Origin: Bacteroidota bacterium | Lineage (GTDB): Bacteria; Bacteroidota; Bacteroidia; NS11-12g; UBA9320 | DNA length: 64,000 bases | Direction of reading: 5' to 3' | Assembly: GCA_013359235.1 (NCBI GenBank) | Contig: JABWCE010000011.1 | Span: 23,843-87,842 of the forward strand | Shown here: in pieces, positions 35,846 through 45,216 of the stretch | How positions within the stretch are numbered: position 1 is the first letter of the stretch | Layout: each line of letters begins with the position of its first letter | Notes under the pieces: model-generated | Seen by the model: the letters and a program-made list of their open reading frames with translations, nothing else | What the model was told of the DNA's origin: nothing | Databases searched by the model: none | Made by a program: the position numbers and the translations under genes

Positions 35846-35867
35846 ATATTTTAAAAACTAAAAAAAC

Positions 35868-36203
35868 ATGAACAACAATAAAATTGAAAATTACGACCCA
35901 ATTACTTTTGTGCCCCAAACAGAGAGTCATGGTACAAAAGACATCTGGAAAACCCTAATTATTTTATCACTCATTACAGTTTTAGATATTATTCTATATT
36001 TTGTAATGCCGGTAAGTATGTTTCGCAATGTGGTTTTTATATTTTTCGGTCTTGTAAAAGCTTACTATATAGTAGGTTCGTTTATGCACCTGAAACATGA
36101 AAAATTTGAACTTATACTTATGATTCTTGTTCCATCAGTATTTATAATTGCCCTCGTTTCGGGAATGTTGTACGATGGCAATTTCTGGCTTTCATTTAAA
36201 TGA
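35868..36203 (+). CDS. Cytochrome c oxidase subunit IV-like protein
   Basis: 111-residue membrane protein with three helices, of the prokaryotic COX4 family. VKAYYIVGSFMHLKHEKFEL is characteristic of the second helix and its turn. It overlaps the next gene by four bases. It is a small accessory oxidase subunit. Confidence 0.88.
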   Translation: MNNNKIENYDPITFVPQTESHGTKDIWKTLIILSLITVLDIILYFVMPVSMFRNVVFIFFGLVKAYYIVGSFMHLKHEKFELILMILVPSVFIIALVSGMLYDGNFWLSFK

Positions 36204-36844
36204 AAAAATCATACAAATACATTTTACTTGGAATAATTCTTATAGCACCTGTTGTATGGGGTTTAATATGGAAATACAGCAAGACTTCTTATAAAAAATT
36301 ACCAGTTTTTGGCGATATTGAAATGACCGGAGATACCACACCATGGGTAATTCCAGATTTTTCGTTTACAAACCAAAATAACCAAACCGTAACTCAAAAT
36401 GATTTTAAAGGTAAAATATATGTTGCAAATTTCTTTTTCACATCATGTGCCGAAGTTTGCCCCAGAATGAACAGAAATCTTTTTACAATTTACGAAAAAT
36501 ACAAATCAAATCAGGATTTAAAATTTATTTCACACACAGTTGACCCTGAGTTTGATTCTGTTGAAGTATTAAAACAATATGCAAAAAAAATGCACGTTGA
36601 CAACAACAAATGGTATTTTGTTACAGGCAACAAAAATCAACTTTATACATTAGCAATCGAGAGTTATAAAGCTGTGGCTGTAAGCCAAAACGATGACAGA
36701 GATTTTATTCATAGCGATAAACTTGTTTTGGTTGACAAAGAAAAACACATTAGAGGATTTTACGATTCGCAAGATTATAAAGAAATTTTGAGGCTCGAAG
36801 ACGATTTAAAAATTTTATTCAAAGAATACAGTGAAAAACTCTGA
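36200..36844 (+). CDS. SCO1/SenC copper chaperone
   Basis: Thioredoxin-fold protein that delivers copper to the CuA site of subunit II. A membrane anchor spans about residues 5-25. The Cu-binding motif is FFFTSCAEVCPRMNRN (CxxxCP), and the distal His is in DFIHSDKLVLVD. Length 214 residues is normal. It sits in the oxidase cluster, which supports the role. It overlaps DUF420 by 14 bases. Confidence 0.93.
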   Translation: MKKSYKYILLGIILIAPVVWGLIWKYSKTSYKKLPVFGDIEMTGDTTPWVIPDFSFTNQNNQTVTQNDFKGKIYVANFFFTSCAEVCPRMNRNLFTIYEKYKSNQDLKFISHTVDPEFDSVEVLKQYAKKMHVDNNKWYFVTGNKNQLYTLAIESYKAVAVSQNDDRDFIHSDKLVLVDKEKHIRGFYDSQDYKEILRLEDDLKILFKEYSEKL

Positions 36845-37376
36845 AAATAAAACAGTTTTAAAAATTATATCATCAGTATCTATTTTGCTTGTGTTATTTG
36901 TTTTATTGCTCAACCGCAGGTTTTTTCCCGCCCCATCAAATATTCCGTCTTTTGCTTATTCATTACCTAAAATAAATGCCTTAATAAACTCATTGTGTTT
37001 AACATTGCTCATTTTTTCATTATATTTTGTAAAACAAAAAAAATACGAAATACATAAAAAGCTAAATTTAACAGCATTCGCACTTTCAGCTATTTTTTTA
37101 GTATCTTATACTACTTATCATTATTTTGTTCCCGAAACAAGTTTTGGCGGAGTTGGTTTTAAAAGAACCGTGTATTATTTTATTCTTACAAGCCACATTA
37201 TCACATCAGTTTTACTTGTGCCACTTGCGCTATTTGCCTTTTATTTTGGTTTGAAAGGCAATAGGCCACTTCACAAAAAAATTGTGCGATGGGCTTATCC
37301 TGTTTGGGTTTATGTATCTATTACAGGCATTTTGGTATATTTGTTTTTATCACCGTACTACAATTTTCCAGTATAG
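36831..37376 (+). CDS. DUF420 membrane protein
   Basis: Inner-membrane protein with five helices in 181 residues, family DUF420, commonly found with oxidase and Sco genes and related to haem-handling CtaM-like proteins. The conserved SYTTYHYFVPE and HIITSVLLVPLALFAFYF contain the His residues of the family. Starts with GTG 14 bases inside the Sco gene. Probably helps assemble the oxidase. Confidence 0.85.
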   Translation: MKNSENKTVLKIISSVSILLVLFVLLLNRRFFPAPSNIPSFAYSLPKINALINSLCLTLLIFSLYFVKQKKYEIHKKLNLTAFALSAIFLVSYTTYHYFVPETSFGGVGFKRTVYYFILTSHIITSVLLVPLALFAFYFGLKGNRPLHKKIVRWAYPVWVYVSITGILVYLFLSPYYNFPV

Positions 37377-37379
37377 AAA

Positions 37380-37646
37380 ATGAAAATTCCAATTAAAAAA
37401 AATATTTTTAAGATTTTTCTTGTGATTTTATTAAGTTTAAATTCAATAAAACAAACTGTTAATGCCCAGTGCCCAATGTGCAAGGCAGCAGTAGAAAGTT
37501 CGATGAAAGACAAAAGTAATTCGAAAGGTAAAGGATTAAATCGTGGAATATTGTATCTGCTTGCTATGCCATATTTATTGGCAGGTGTTACAGGTGCAGG
37601 GTTTTACTATCGCTACAAAAAACGCAAAAGAATAATTGAGGAATAA
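37380..37646 (+). CDS. Small membrane protein with CPMC motif
   Basis: 88-residue protein with an N-terminal signal or anchor segment (about residues 10-29), then CPMCKAAVESS just after the likely cleavage site NAQ, and a C-terminal membrane helix (LYLLAMPYLLAGVTGAGFYY) with a basic tail. The CxxC pair faces the periplasm and might bind a metal or act in thiol redox. It starts three bases after DUF420 and is the last gene of the oxidase cluster, which points to a role in oxidase assembly. No function is established. Confidence 0.7.
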   Translation: MKIPIKKNIFKIFLVILLSLNSIKQTVNAQCPMCKAAVESSMKDKSNSKGKGLNRGILYLLAMPYLLAGVTGAGFYYRYKKRKRIIEE

Positions 37647-37685
37647 TTTTTTAGCTAAACAAAATTCAAGTTTGATTTTTTGTAA

Positions 37686-37693
37686 TAAATTTG
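37686..37693 (+). promoter_or_regulatory. Putative -7 box (TAAATTTG) of the THX gene
   Basis: Exact TAnnTTTG match, ending 29 bases before the ATG at 37723. It is consistent with a separate transcript for the ribosomal protein gene. Confidence 0.45.
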
Positions 37694-37722
37694 CAACTTA
37701 AATTTTTAAAAAAATATATAAA

Positions 37723-37839
37723 ATGGGAAAAGGAGATAAAAAAACAGCAAAAGGCAAAAGGGTTATGGGTTCTTATGGAAATACTAGACCAAGACTTTCT
37801 AATATTATTAAGAAAAAAAATACAGAAGACAAAAAATAA
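37723..37839 (+). CDS. 30S ribosomal protein THX
   Basis: 38-residue basic protein starting MGKGDKKTAKGKRVMGSYGN. The MGKGDKKT opening and the G(S/T)YG segment are the family features of THX, a small peptide that sits in the top of the 30S subunit head. It is too short for ordinary gene callers. A TAnnTTTG box lies just upstream. A longer frame over the same DNA (from 37691) has no such support. Confidence 0.85.
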   Translation: MGKGDKKTAKGKRVMGSYGNTRPRLSNIIKKKNTEDKK

Positions 37840-37864
37840 AAAAACTATTAAGGCTCAAGCCTTT
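37836..37864 (-). terminator. Terminator overlapping the pdxH stop codon
   Basis: On the minus strand AAGGCTTGAGCCTT is a perfect short hairpin that includes the last codons and stop of pdxH, followed after four bases by a T run. It also lies at the end of THX. Confidence 0.55.
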
Positions 37865-38477
37865 GATACGACCAGCGATTGTCTTTAAAAATGTATTTTA
37901 TACGGTCGTGTAATCTGTTGGGACGACCTTGCCAAAATTCAATAAGTATAGGTTTTATTATAAACCCTCCCCAATTCTTAGGGCGTTCGGGCATTTGGCT
38001 TAAATCATATTCTTCAAATCTTTTAAGAATTTCGTCACGGCTATTTACCGGACGACTTTGTCGGCTAATAATAGCTCCTATCTTGCTTCCCATAGGTCTT
38101 GAATTAAAGTAATTGTCGTTTTCTTCAAACGATAGTTTTATTGCTTTTCCCTCAATTCTCACTTGTCTTTCAATTTTACTCCAGTAAAAATTTAAAGAAA
38201 CATTATTGTTAAGCTCTATTTCTCTACCTTTATCGCTTTGATAATTTGTATAAAAACTAAAACCTTTATTACTGTAATCTTTTAACAAAACTACTCTCGA
38301 TCTCGGTTTGCGTTCGAGGCTTACAGTTGATAAAGTCATTGCATTTGGTTCAAGCACTTCTGTTTCGAGAGCAAATTTGAACCATGTATCAAAAAGTTCG
38401 ATAGGGTTTTTTGTAAGGTTTTCTTCGAGCAACTCGTATTTGCTGTAATTTTCTCTTAAATCACTAATTGACAACAT
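37848..38477 (-). CDS. pdxH: Pyridoxamine 5'-phosphate oxidase
   Basis: FMN-dependent enzyme that makes pyridoxal 5'-phosphate from pyridoxine or pyridoxamine phosphate. FMN-binding residues are in FYTNYQSDKGREIELN and SRVVLLKD. The family signature IEFWQGRPNRLHDR is present near residues 179-192, and the last residues WSYQRLEP are typical. The 209 residues are normal. A TATCTTTG box lies 13 bases upstream of the ATG. Confidence 0.96.
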   Translation of the reverse strand: MLSISDLRENYSKYELLEENLTKNPIELFDTWFKFALETEVLEPNAMTLSTVSLERKPRSRVVLLKDYSNKGFSFYTNYQSDKGREIELNNNVSLNFYWSKIERQVRIEGKAIKLSFEENDNYFNSRPMGSKIGAIISRQSRPVNSRDEILKRFEEYDLSQMPERPKNWGGFIIKPILIEFWQGRPNRLHDRIKYIFKDNRWSYQRLEP

Positions 38478-38490
38478 TTGATTTTGCCTG

Positions 38491-38498
38491 CAAAGATA
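38491..38498 (-). promoter_or_regulatory. Putative -7 box (TATCTTTG) for pdxH
   Basis: Exact TAnnTTTG match on the minus strand; 13 bases separate it from the pdxH ATG, so the leader would be under ten bases. Confidence 0.45.
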
Positions 38499-38529
38499 AT
38501 AAGATTTTTTATAACAAATTATTTAGGCA

Positions 38530-41500
38530 TTACTTTGTTATAATTATCTTTTCATAAAATTTAATACCATTACTGCTTTCAGTAATTATAAAATAAAGCC
38601 CTTGCGGCAATTCAAATTCTTTTTTCACATTTGAAAAAAAGTTTTCTTCAATTATAGTTTTACCATTTGCATTTACAATTTTAACCTTAAAGTTGTCATT
38701 AATTATAGATATTTTCTCAATTGTAAAAATTCCATTTGACGGGTTGGGATAGATTTTTATAAATGAATTTTCAATTGAATTTACTTTTAAATGATTTACC
38801 GCCAAAATTGTTGAAGAATCAACACATTCGCAGCCCGATTGGTTTTTCATCAAAATTTTTATTCTATAATTACCATCATCATTAAATTTATGTTTTGCTA
38901 TTATATCATTACTTTCGTTTCCATCACCAAAATTCCATTTATATAAATTATAGGTTTCAATTAATGGTGTAAAAATGTATTCATACCCTCCTGTATTGGC
39001 TGATACCACAGAAAAATCACACATAGGGTTTTCTTCTATATTTATTTGTTTTGTAGTTGTATCTCTACAGCCTGAAGTATTGAAAACAACAAGCGAAACA
39101 TTAAAAGTAGAGGCTACTTTTGGATTGAATTTTTTTATTGGAAATTCGAGAAAACTACTGTCGCCATCGCCAAATCTCCATTTGAATACAACTGGTCCCA
39201 TGGTTTTTGATTTATTTAAAAATGCAATTTTTTCGCCTATGCAAGCATCGTGTGCATCAAAAGCGGCTTCGGGTTGTTTCATAATATTTAATTCTTTTTC
39301 AAAAGAGGTGTAGCATCCATTATTATGCGTAGCTTTTAATTGTACTTTTTTTATGCCGAGGCTTGAATACAGGTGTTTAACATTTTTAATTCCCGCTTTA
39401 GAAAAACCATCGCCAAAATTCCAAAAGTAAGTTGTTTTAAAACTATCTTCTAAAGTGGTATTTGTAAAAGTTACCGAATCGCTGTCGCAAGTTGCACTAT
39501 TGATAAATGAGGCTTTTGCCGAAGGTAAAATTTCAATAGTTTTAGAAATTGTATCAAAACAACCAAACTCGCTAATAGCTTTGTATTTTATAGTTTTAGT
39601 TCCATTTTTAAAAAAAATTATTTTAGGATTTGCTTCACTTGACGAACCTTCGTTTAAACCAAAATTCCAATTATTTCCAAAGGTTTCGCTACCACTCACT
39701 TTCGTGGTATTTTTAAAAAATACCGTATCGAAGCAGCATTTTCCTGTTACTTCAAATTGGGCTTTAGGTTTATTAAAATAATTAGCTTTTTTTACAAGCG
39801 TTGTTACACACCCATTTGATTCGGCTGTGAGCCTTACAAAATAACTTCCGGTAAGCATATAAAAATGTTTGGGTCTTGGTTTTGTACTAAAATTTCCATC
39901 GCCAAAATTCCAATTGTAATTGATATTTCCAAAGCTTATTGAAGTTGAATTTTCGAACGAAACACTATCGCCTTCGCAGGCATTGTTCACTTTAAATTTC
40001 ACTATTGGATTATCAAAAATTGTAAGCAAAAAAGTAGTATCTTTTTCAATTCCTAAATTTGAAATAGCCTTGAAATAAACACTGTATTTTCCGGGTTTTG
40101 AGTATAAAACCACAGGTTCGGATACATCGCTTGAATCGCCATTATCAAAAAACCATTTGAATTTTAATTTGCCGGTTTTTAATACTGTATTATTTATAAA
40201 TTTTATAGCATTTCCCAAACAAGTATCTCTTGCAGTAAGCTTTATTTCTGGAGTAAAAGCAATATATATATACCTTTTTATTATACTGTCGCACTTTGAA
40301 TTTTTTAAGTCAGCTATTTTTACTAAAACATATATCAAACTATCTTCATATATTTTTTGGGGTATAAATTTTAGTTTTGCATTAGTAGTATTTGAAGGTT
40401 TTTTAAACACGGTATCGTCTATAGTAATAAGTTTATTATTTGCAGTTAAAAAATTGATTTCATTTATTTTCCAAGTTTTGCCATAATCTGAATTAAAATA
40501 ACCTAAAGGAGGTACAATTTCATAATTTATTTCTTTATTTGCCGAAACAATATCGGGGTTTGACAATGTACCTAAAGTAGAAAAATCGGGAGTGTAAAAT
40601 GGATTGCCTTTAATAATTTTTGAACCTATTGGAACTTGATTTACAGTTAATGTAAGCGAGTCTTTTAAGCTTTCACAAACTGGTTTTTTATAATAAAATT
40701 TAATATTTCCTATTCGTGATGCAAACACACCTCCCCAGTTGAGCAGCGAGCCTTTACCATAGGTTATTTTGCCCGATGAGTCAATAGTGGGTATGTTAAT
40801 TTTTATTACTTCGTCACTATACGAGTTATTTCCGTTTGTGTATTGCAAATAGAATGAAGGAACATTTGTAGTTTGAATATAAATTCCATAGCGTTTGTTT
40901 GCCGATAGATTGAATTTTAAAGGGATAATTGTTGGATTACCTATTCCACGGCATTTTGCCGAAAACCTCCCCATATTTATCCAGTTTGCAGGATTAGTTT
41001 CATTTTTTCCAAAAGTACTATCAATAAAATAAACTTCAATATCGGCTTTTGTTCCAATGTTTGCTCCTATATTTAATGCAATACTATCTACTGTTATAAA
41101 TTCAGAAGATTTTATATCCATCATAAAACCTGCTTGCTGATTTCCACCGCTAAAAACCGTTGAAACCTCCTTATTGAGTAGCATTCCCGAAGCACTTACA
41201 AAATATTTGTATATACCAGGGGAATGGTATTGCGTTTTATAAAAATTTCCAACTTCAAGTATTTTGTTTGATTTTAAGGAATTATACCAAATTATATTGT
41301 CAAATTCACTTTTAGATTTTGCAAATAGTACTTTTTCTCCACTTCCACAAAAACTTGTGTCATTTGCTAAAGGTATATCGGGCAAACCCGAAAATCTGAA
41401 ATTATATAAAAGTGTATCATTTCCGTTGTTTTCATCAATTTTGCCGTTTGGCATTGCTGCCCATACCTTTATTTTATAATCTGTACGATTATTAAATGAA

Positions 41501-42258
41501 ATTGCCGAATTTAGAATTACAATGGTATCTTGATTGCTTTTTATTTTAAATTTTAAATAATAGTTATTCTGTAATTTTCCATTCAGCGACCAATAAATAT
41601 TTATGCTATCAATATCTTTTGACCCTGAATTTTTTAGGCTTACACTTATAATATTGGGGTTTTTACAAATATCAATTGCACTTTTTATTGAAATTGCGGC
41701 ATCGTTTTGGTACAAATTATATGCAAATTCAAGAATCATTTTCTGTGAAGGAATTGGGCTGCAACTTTGTGTATTTACACCGCCCCAGTTGCTGTTTCCT
41801 ACTGCAGGTCTTATTTGCCAACTTGGTTTTATACAAGCACAAGCATTTGTAGCACCATCAGCAGCTATTCCGACATTATCAGCGTATTTGGCACAACCCG
41901 AAGCCAAACAACTACCCGGAACCGAAACTACCCATTTGTAACCATTGCAAGAATCAGAAAACATAGAACCGGGATTTTTTAAAGCATTTGCAATTCGCCT
42001 AACAATAATTGAATCATTACACTCTCTTGCCGTTTTGGTAAAAGTACCACTCATTTTCACTTTCAAAAATCTGAAAGACACAGTATCCAGTGAGTTTCTG
42101 AATTTTAACCAATTATCATATTGCCTGTCACCCGGGCAATAAGTAACCCCTGAAGTAAAAGTATCATTGAAAGAAATGTAACCAAAAGATTGAGCATTAG
42201 ATAAAGAAATCACAAATATTTCAAACATCAAAATCAATATCAGCTTTTTACATTTCAT
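38530..42258 (-). CDS. Large secreted PKD-repeat protein with T9SS sorting domain
   Basis: 1242-residue surface protein. Signal peptide MKCKKLILILMFEIFVISLSNA. The N-terminal 300 residues include several Cys and a beta-sandwich region. About six PKD or PKD-like repeats follow from residue 690 to 1150, each with a motif such as YNWNFGDG, YFWNFGDG, FKWRFGDG or YKWNFGDG. The C-terminal 80 residues are a type A T9SS sorting domain (IYPNPSNGIFTIEK ... FYEKIIITK). PKD arrays are typical of adhesins and gliding-related proteins. No enzymatic domain is visible. It should be exported by T9SS and displayed on the cell surface or released. Confidence 0.88.
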   Translation of the reverse strand: MKCKKLILILMFEIFVISLSNAQSFGYISFNDTFTSGVTYCPGDRQYDNWLKFRNSLDTVSFRFLKVKMSGTFTKTARECNDSIIVRRIANALKNPGSMFSDSCNGYKWVVSVPGSCLASGCAKYADNVGIAADGATNACACIKPSWQIRPAVGNSNWGGVNTQSCSPIPSQKMILEFAYNLYQNDAAISIKSAIDICKNPNIISVSLKNSGSKDIDSINIYWSLNGKLQNNYYLKFKIKSNQDTIVILNSAISFNNRTDYKIKVWAAMPNGKIDENNGNDTLLYNFRFSGLPDIPLANDTSFCGSGEKVLFAKSKSEFDNIIWYNSLKSNKILEVGNFYKTQYHSPGIYKYFVSASGMLLNKEVSTVFSGGNQQAGFMMDIKSSEFITVDSIALNIGANIGTKADIEVYFIDSTFGKNETNPANWINMGRFSAKCRGIGNPTIIPLKFNLSANKRYGIYIQTTNVPSFYLQYTNGNNSYSDEVIKINIPTIDSSGKITYGKGSLLNWGGVFASRIGNIKFYYKKPVCESLKDSLTLTVNQVPIGSKIIKGNPFYTPDFSTLGTLSNPDIVSANKEINYEIVPPLGYFNSDYGKTWKINEINFLTANNKLITIDDTVFKKPSNTTNAKLKFIPQKIYEDSLIYVLVKIADLKNSKCDSIIKRYIYIAFTPEIKLTARDTCLGNAIKFINNTVLKTGKLKFKWFFDNGDSSDVSEPVVLYSKPGKYSVYFKAISNLGIEKDTTFLLTIFDNPIVKFKVNNACEGDSVSFENSTSISFGNINYNWNFGDGNFSTKPRPKHFYMLTGSYFVRLTAESNGCVTTLVKKANYFNKPKAQFEVTGKCCFDTVFFKNTTKVSGSETFGNNWNFGLNEGSSSEANPKIIFFKNGTKTIKYKAISEFGCFDTISKTIEILPSAKASFINSATCDSDSVTFTNTTLEDSFKTTYFWNFGDGFSKAGIKNVKHLYSSLGIKKVQLKATHNNGCYTSFEKELNIMKQPEAAFDAHDACIGEKIAFLNKSKTMGPVVFKWRFGDGDSSFLEFPIKKFNPKVASTFNVSLVVFNTSGCRDTTTKQINIEENPMCDFSVVSANTGGYEYIFTPLIETYNLYKWNFGDGNESNDIIAKHKFNDDGNYRIKILMKNQSGCECVDSSTILAVNHLKVNSIENSFIKIYPNPSNGIFTIEKISIINDNFKVKIVNANGKTIIEENFFSNVKKEFELPQGLYFIITESSNGIKFYEKIIITK

Positions 42259-42406
42259 CAGCTTTTCTACAGAAAATATAAACTACGAAATTAAAATTTT
42301 TTTTTCAAAAAGAATGTTTAAGCTACTATCAAATAGCATATTTTCAAATAATTTGAATTTTAAATGATAAAAAAAACCTTAAATTTTATATATTTTGAAT
42401 AAGATA

Positions 42407-42414
42407 TATTTTTG
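42407..42414 (+). promoter_or_regulatory. Putative -7 box (TATTTTTG) for rel/spoT
   Basis: Exact TAnnTTTG match ending ten bases before the TTG start at 42424; the predicted leader is about five bases. Confidence 0.4.
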
Positions 42415-42423
42415 TAGAACATT

Positions 42424-44646
42424 TTGCAAGATCAAGTTTTAACACATGAAGAATTAGAAAAAAAAGAAATCGTAAAGCGATATAGACATCTTTTGCGTTC
42501 GGCAAAAAGAGTATTGAACAAAGAAGATAAAAAATTAATTCGCGAAGCTTTTGAATTATCTGCCGAGTCACATAAAGAAATGAGGCGAAAATCGGGCGAA
42601 CCATACATTTTTCACCCTTTAGCAGTTGCCCAAATTGCTGCAGAAGAAATTGGCTTAGGGGCTACATCTATAGCATGTGCATTAATGCACGATTTAGTTG
42701 AAGACACTCATATAGATTTAGATTACATACATTTAAGATTCGGAAAAAATATTGCTTCGATAATTGACGGGCTTACAAAAATATCGAGTGTTTTTGACCA
42801 GAAAAATTCACCTCAAGCCGAAAATTTCAGAAAAATGCTTCTTACACTCAGCGATGATATAAGAGTTATTTTAATAAAAATTTGCGACAGGCTGCATAAT
42901 ATGCGTACTCTTGAATTTATGAGCAGAAAATCGCAATTAAAAATTGCTTCTGAAACACTTTATCTTTATGCTCCTTTAGCCCACAGACTTGGACTTTATG
43001 CAATAAAAACCGAACTTGAAGATTTATCATTAAAATACACCGAACCTGAAAAATATAAAGAAATTTCAAAAAGATTAAGCCAAACAAAAGAAGACAGAAA
43101 TAAATTTATAAGAACCTTTATAAAACCTATAAAACTTGAACTTGATAAATTAGGATTTGAATACGAAATAAAAGGAAGACCCAAATCTATCTATTCAATA
43201 TACAACAAAATGCAGAAACAGCAAGTTGGGTTTGACCAGGTTTACGACCTTTTTGCTATAAGAATAATAATAAACAGCGAACCAAAAAATGAAAAACGCG
43301 ATTGTTGGAATGCCTATAGTGTAGTTACAAGCATTTATAAACCAAATACCGAAAGGCTTCGCGACTGGATTTCGTCTCCAAAATCAAATGGCTACGAGTC
43401 GCTTCACATTACAGTAATGGGACCCTTCGGAAAATTTGTTGAAGTGCAAATAAGAACTACAAGAATGAATGATTTGGCTGAAAGAGGCTACGCTGCACAC
43501 TGGAAATACAAGGAAAATACAAAAAACGAAAACAGCTACGATATTTGGTTAAATAAAATTAGAGAAATGTTAGAAAACCCGGAAAGTAATGCTTTAGATT
43601 TTGTTGAAGAATTTTATGCAAACTTTCTTTCTGATGAAGTTTTTGTTTTTACACCGCAAGGCGAATTGAAAAAACTAACAATAAATGCTACTGCTCTTGA
43701 TTTTGCATTTGATATACACTCTGATATTGGAGCTACCTGCATTGGGGCAAAAGTAAACAACAAAATTGTGCCTCTAAGCCATGTCTTGAAAAATGGTGAC
43801 CAAGTAGAAATTATAACATCAAACAAACAAAAACCAAACATAGACTGGCTAAATTATGTGGTAACAGGAAAGGCAAAAAACAGAATTAAATATCTGCTTA
43901 AAGAAGAGAAAAGACAAATTGCCGATATTGGAAAAGAAATATTAATTAAAAAATTTAATAAAGAAAATATTGAATACTCTAAAGAAAATATTGAAATATT
44001 GTGCAGTTATTTCAAAACCCAAAGCGAACTTGATTTGTGCTACCTGATAGCCAAAGAAACAATTCAGAAAGAAAAATTAACAATTAGGCAAATAATAGCC
44101 GAAGCAGGAATTGTACAACGCGAAAACCTAATAAAAGAAATAAAACAAATCCAAAAGAAAAAAACTAAAAAAACACCAAACAAAGGTGATACAATAATAA
44201 TTGGAGATGAAAATATTGAAATGGATTACACTTTTGCCAAATGCTGTTCGCCATTGCCCGGTGACGAAATAATTGGATTTATTACCATTGGCGAAGGAAT
44301 AAAAATTCATCGTACAAATTGCAAAAATGCAATATCGCTTATGAGCCAATATGATTATCGCTTAATAAAAGCACATTGGGCTGAAACTCCTTTGAATGAA
44401 CTTGGCTACGAAACTATTATTAAAGTAAATGGAATTGACGATGTAGGTATAGTAAGCAAAATAACAGATATAATTTCTAAAGACCTTAAAGTGAATATGA
44501 AAAATATTTATTTCACCTCACATGATGGTACTTTCGAAGGTAAAATCACATTAATTTTAACAGATACATCGCACCTAAACAATTTGATAGAAAAAATTCA
44601 AAACATTGATAAATACATGACCGTAAGCAGGCAAAATGTTGATTAA
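42424..44646 (+). CDS. Bifunctional (p)ppGpp synthetase/hydrolase
   Basis: Rel/SpoT-type protein that makes and degrades the stringent-response alarmone (p)ppGpp. The HD hydrolase domain is in the first 200 residues: [17 protein letters not shown] and [14 protein letters not shown] carry the metal ligands. The synthetase domain follows ([41 protein letters not shown]). A TGS domain ([13 protein letters not shown]) and a C-terminal ACT domain complete the 740 residues. The intact HD motif and the FD-type loop indicate a bifunctional enzyme, not RelA. The start is TTG. fur and purA follow, a neighbourhood I recall from other Bacteroidota. Confidence 0.94.
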   Translation: MQDQVLTHEELEKKEIVKRYRHLLRSAKRVLNKEDKKLIREAFELSAESHKEMRRKSGEPYIFHPLAVAQIAAEEIGLGATSIACALMHDLVEDTHIDLDYIHLRFGKNIASIIDGLTKISSVFDQKNSPQAENFRKMLLTLSDDIRVILIKICDRLHNMRTLEFMSRKSQLKIASETLYLYAPLAHRLGLYAIKTELEDLSLKYTEPEKYKEISKRLSQTKEDRNKFIRTFIKPIKLELDKLGFEYEIKGRPKSIYSIYNKMQKQQVGFDQVYDLFAIRIIINSEPKNEKRDCWNAYSVVTSIYKPNTERLRDWISSPKSNGYESLHITVMGPFGKFVEVQIRTTRMNDLAERGYAAHWKYKENTKNENSYDIWLNKIREMLENPESNALDFVEEFYANFLSDEVFVFTPQGELKKLTINATALDFAFDIHSDIGATCIGAKVNNKIVPLSHVLKNGDQVEIITSNKQKPNIDWLNYVVTGKAKNRIKYLLKEEKRQIADIGKEILIKKFNKENIEYSKENIEILCSYFKTQSELDLCYLIAKETIQKEKLTIRQIIAEAGIVQRENLIKEIKQIQKKKTKKTPNKGDTIIIGDENIEMDYTFAKCCSPLPGDEIIGFITIGEGIKIHRTNCKNAISLMSQYDYRLIKAHWAETPLNELGYETIIKVNGIDDVGIVSKITDIISKDLKVNMKNIYFTSHDGTFEGKITLILTDTSHLNNLIEKIQNIDKYMTVSRQNVD

Positions 44647-44674
44647 TTAATAAAAACTTAAAAAATAACTTTTT

Positions 44675-44682
44675 TACATTTG
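44675..44682 (+). promoter_or_regulatory. Putative -7 box (TACATTTG) for the fur-like gene
   Basis: Exact TAnnTTTG match ending eight bases before the ATG at 44691, giving a predicted leader of only about four bases. Confidence 0.45.
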
Positions 44683-44690
44683 AACGCTGT

Positions 44691-45179
44691 ATGACAAAAA
44701 TTTCAAACGAAATAAGAATTGAAGTAAAAAGAAAATTCAATGAGTATCTCGAAAAAAACGGGCTTCGAAAAACACCTGAAAGGTATGCAATTTTAGATGA
44801 AATTTACACAAACAAAAATCATTTTGATGTTGATACACTTTATATTCAGATGAAAAACCGCAATTACCGTGTTAGTCGTGCAACAGTATATAATACACTT
44901 GATACCTTACTTGAATGTGGTTTGGTAATTAAGCACCAGTTTGGAAAAAATATAGCTTTATACGAACAAGCTTATGGATACAAACAACACGACCATCTGA
45001 TTTGTATTGAATGTGGTAAAGTTACTGAGTTTTGTGACCCAAGACTTGTTCAAACTGAAAAAACTATTGGTGAGTTACTAAACTACGATATTGACCACCA
45101 CTCGATGAATTTGTACGGCAAACCAAAAGTTGACGAAAACGGAATTTGCCTCAATTGCCACAACATGGTTACTTCGTAA
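44691..45179 (+). CDS. Fur-family transcriptional regulator
   Basis: Metal-dependent repressor of the Fur/PerR/Zur family. The winged helix is in residues 1-85 ([28 protein letters not shown]). The dimerisation domain has the metal-binding [15 protein letters not shown] and a C-terminal CLNCH, giving a structural zinc site from two CxxC pairs. At 162 residues it is complete. Whether it senses Fe, Zn, Mn or peroxide cannot be decided from sequence. It lies between rel/spoT and purA on the same strand with its own predicted promoter. Confidence 0.92.
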   Translation: MTKISNEIRIEVKRKFNEYLEKNGLRKTPERYAILDEIYTNKNHFDVDTLYIQMKNRNYRVSRATVYNTLDTLLECGLVIKHQFGKNIALYEQAYGYKQHDHLICIECGKVTEFCDPRLVQTEKTIGELLNYDIDHHSMNLYGKPKVDENGICLNCHNMVTS

Positions 45180-45216
45180 TTAAACATTAAATAAAATATT
45201 TCACGAAAAATAAAAA

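Noticed and set aside
37691..37888. 65-residue frame over the THX gene
   Set aside because: Different frame from the recognisable THX peptide, runs into pdxH and has no family match.
42386..42604. Minus-strand frame at the start of rel/spoT
   Set aside because: Antisense to the hydrolase domain; no family features.
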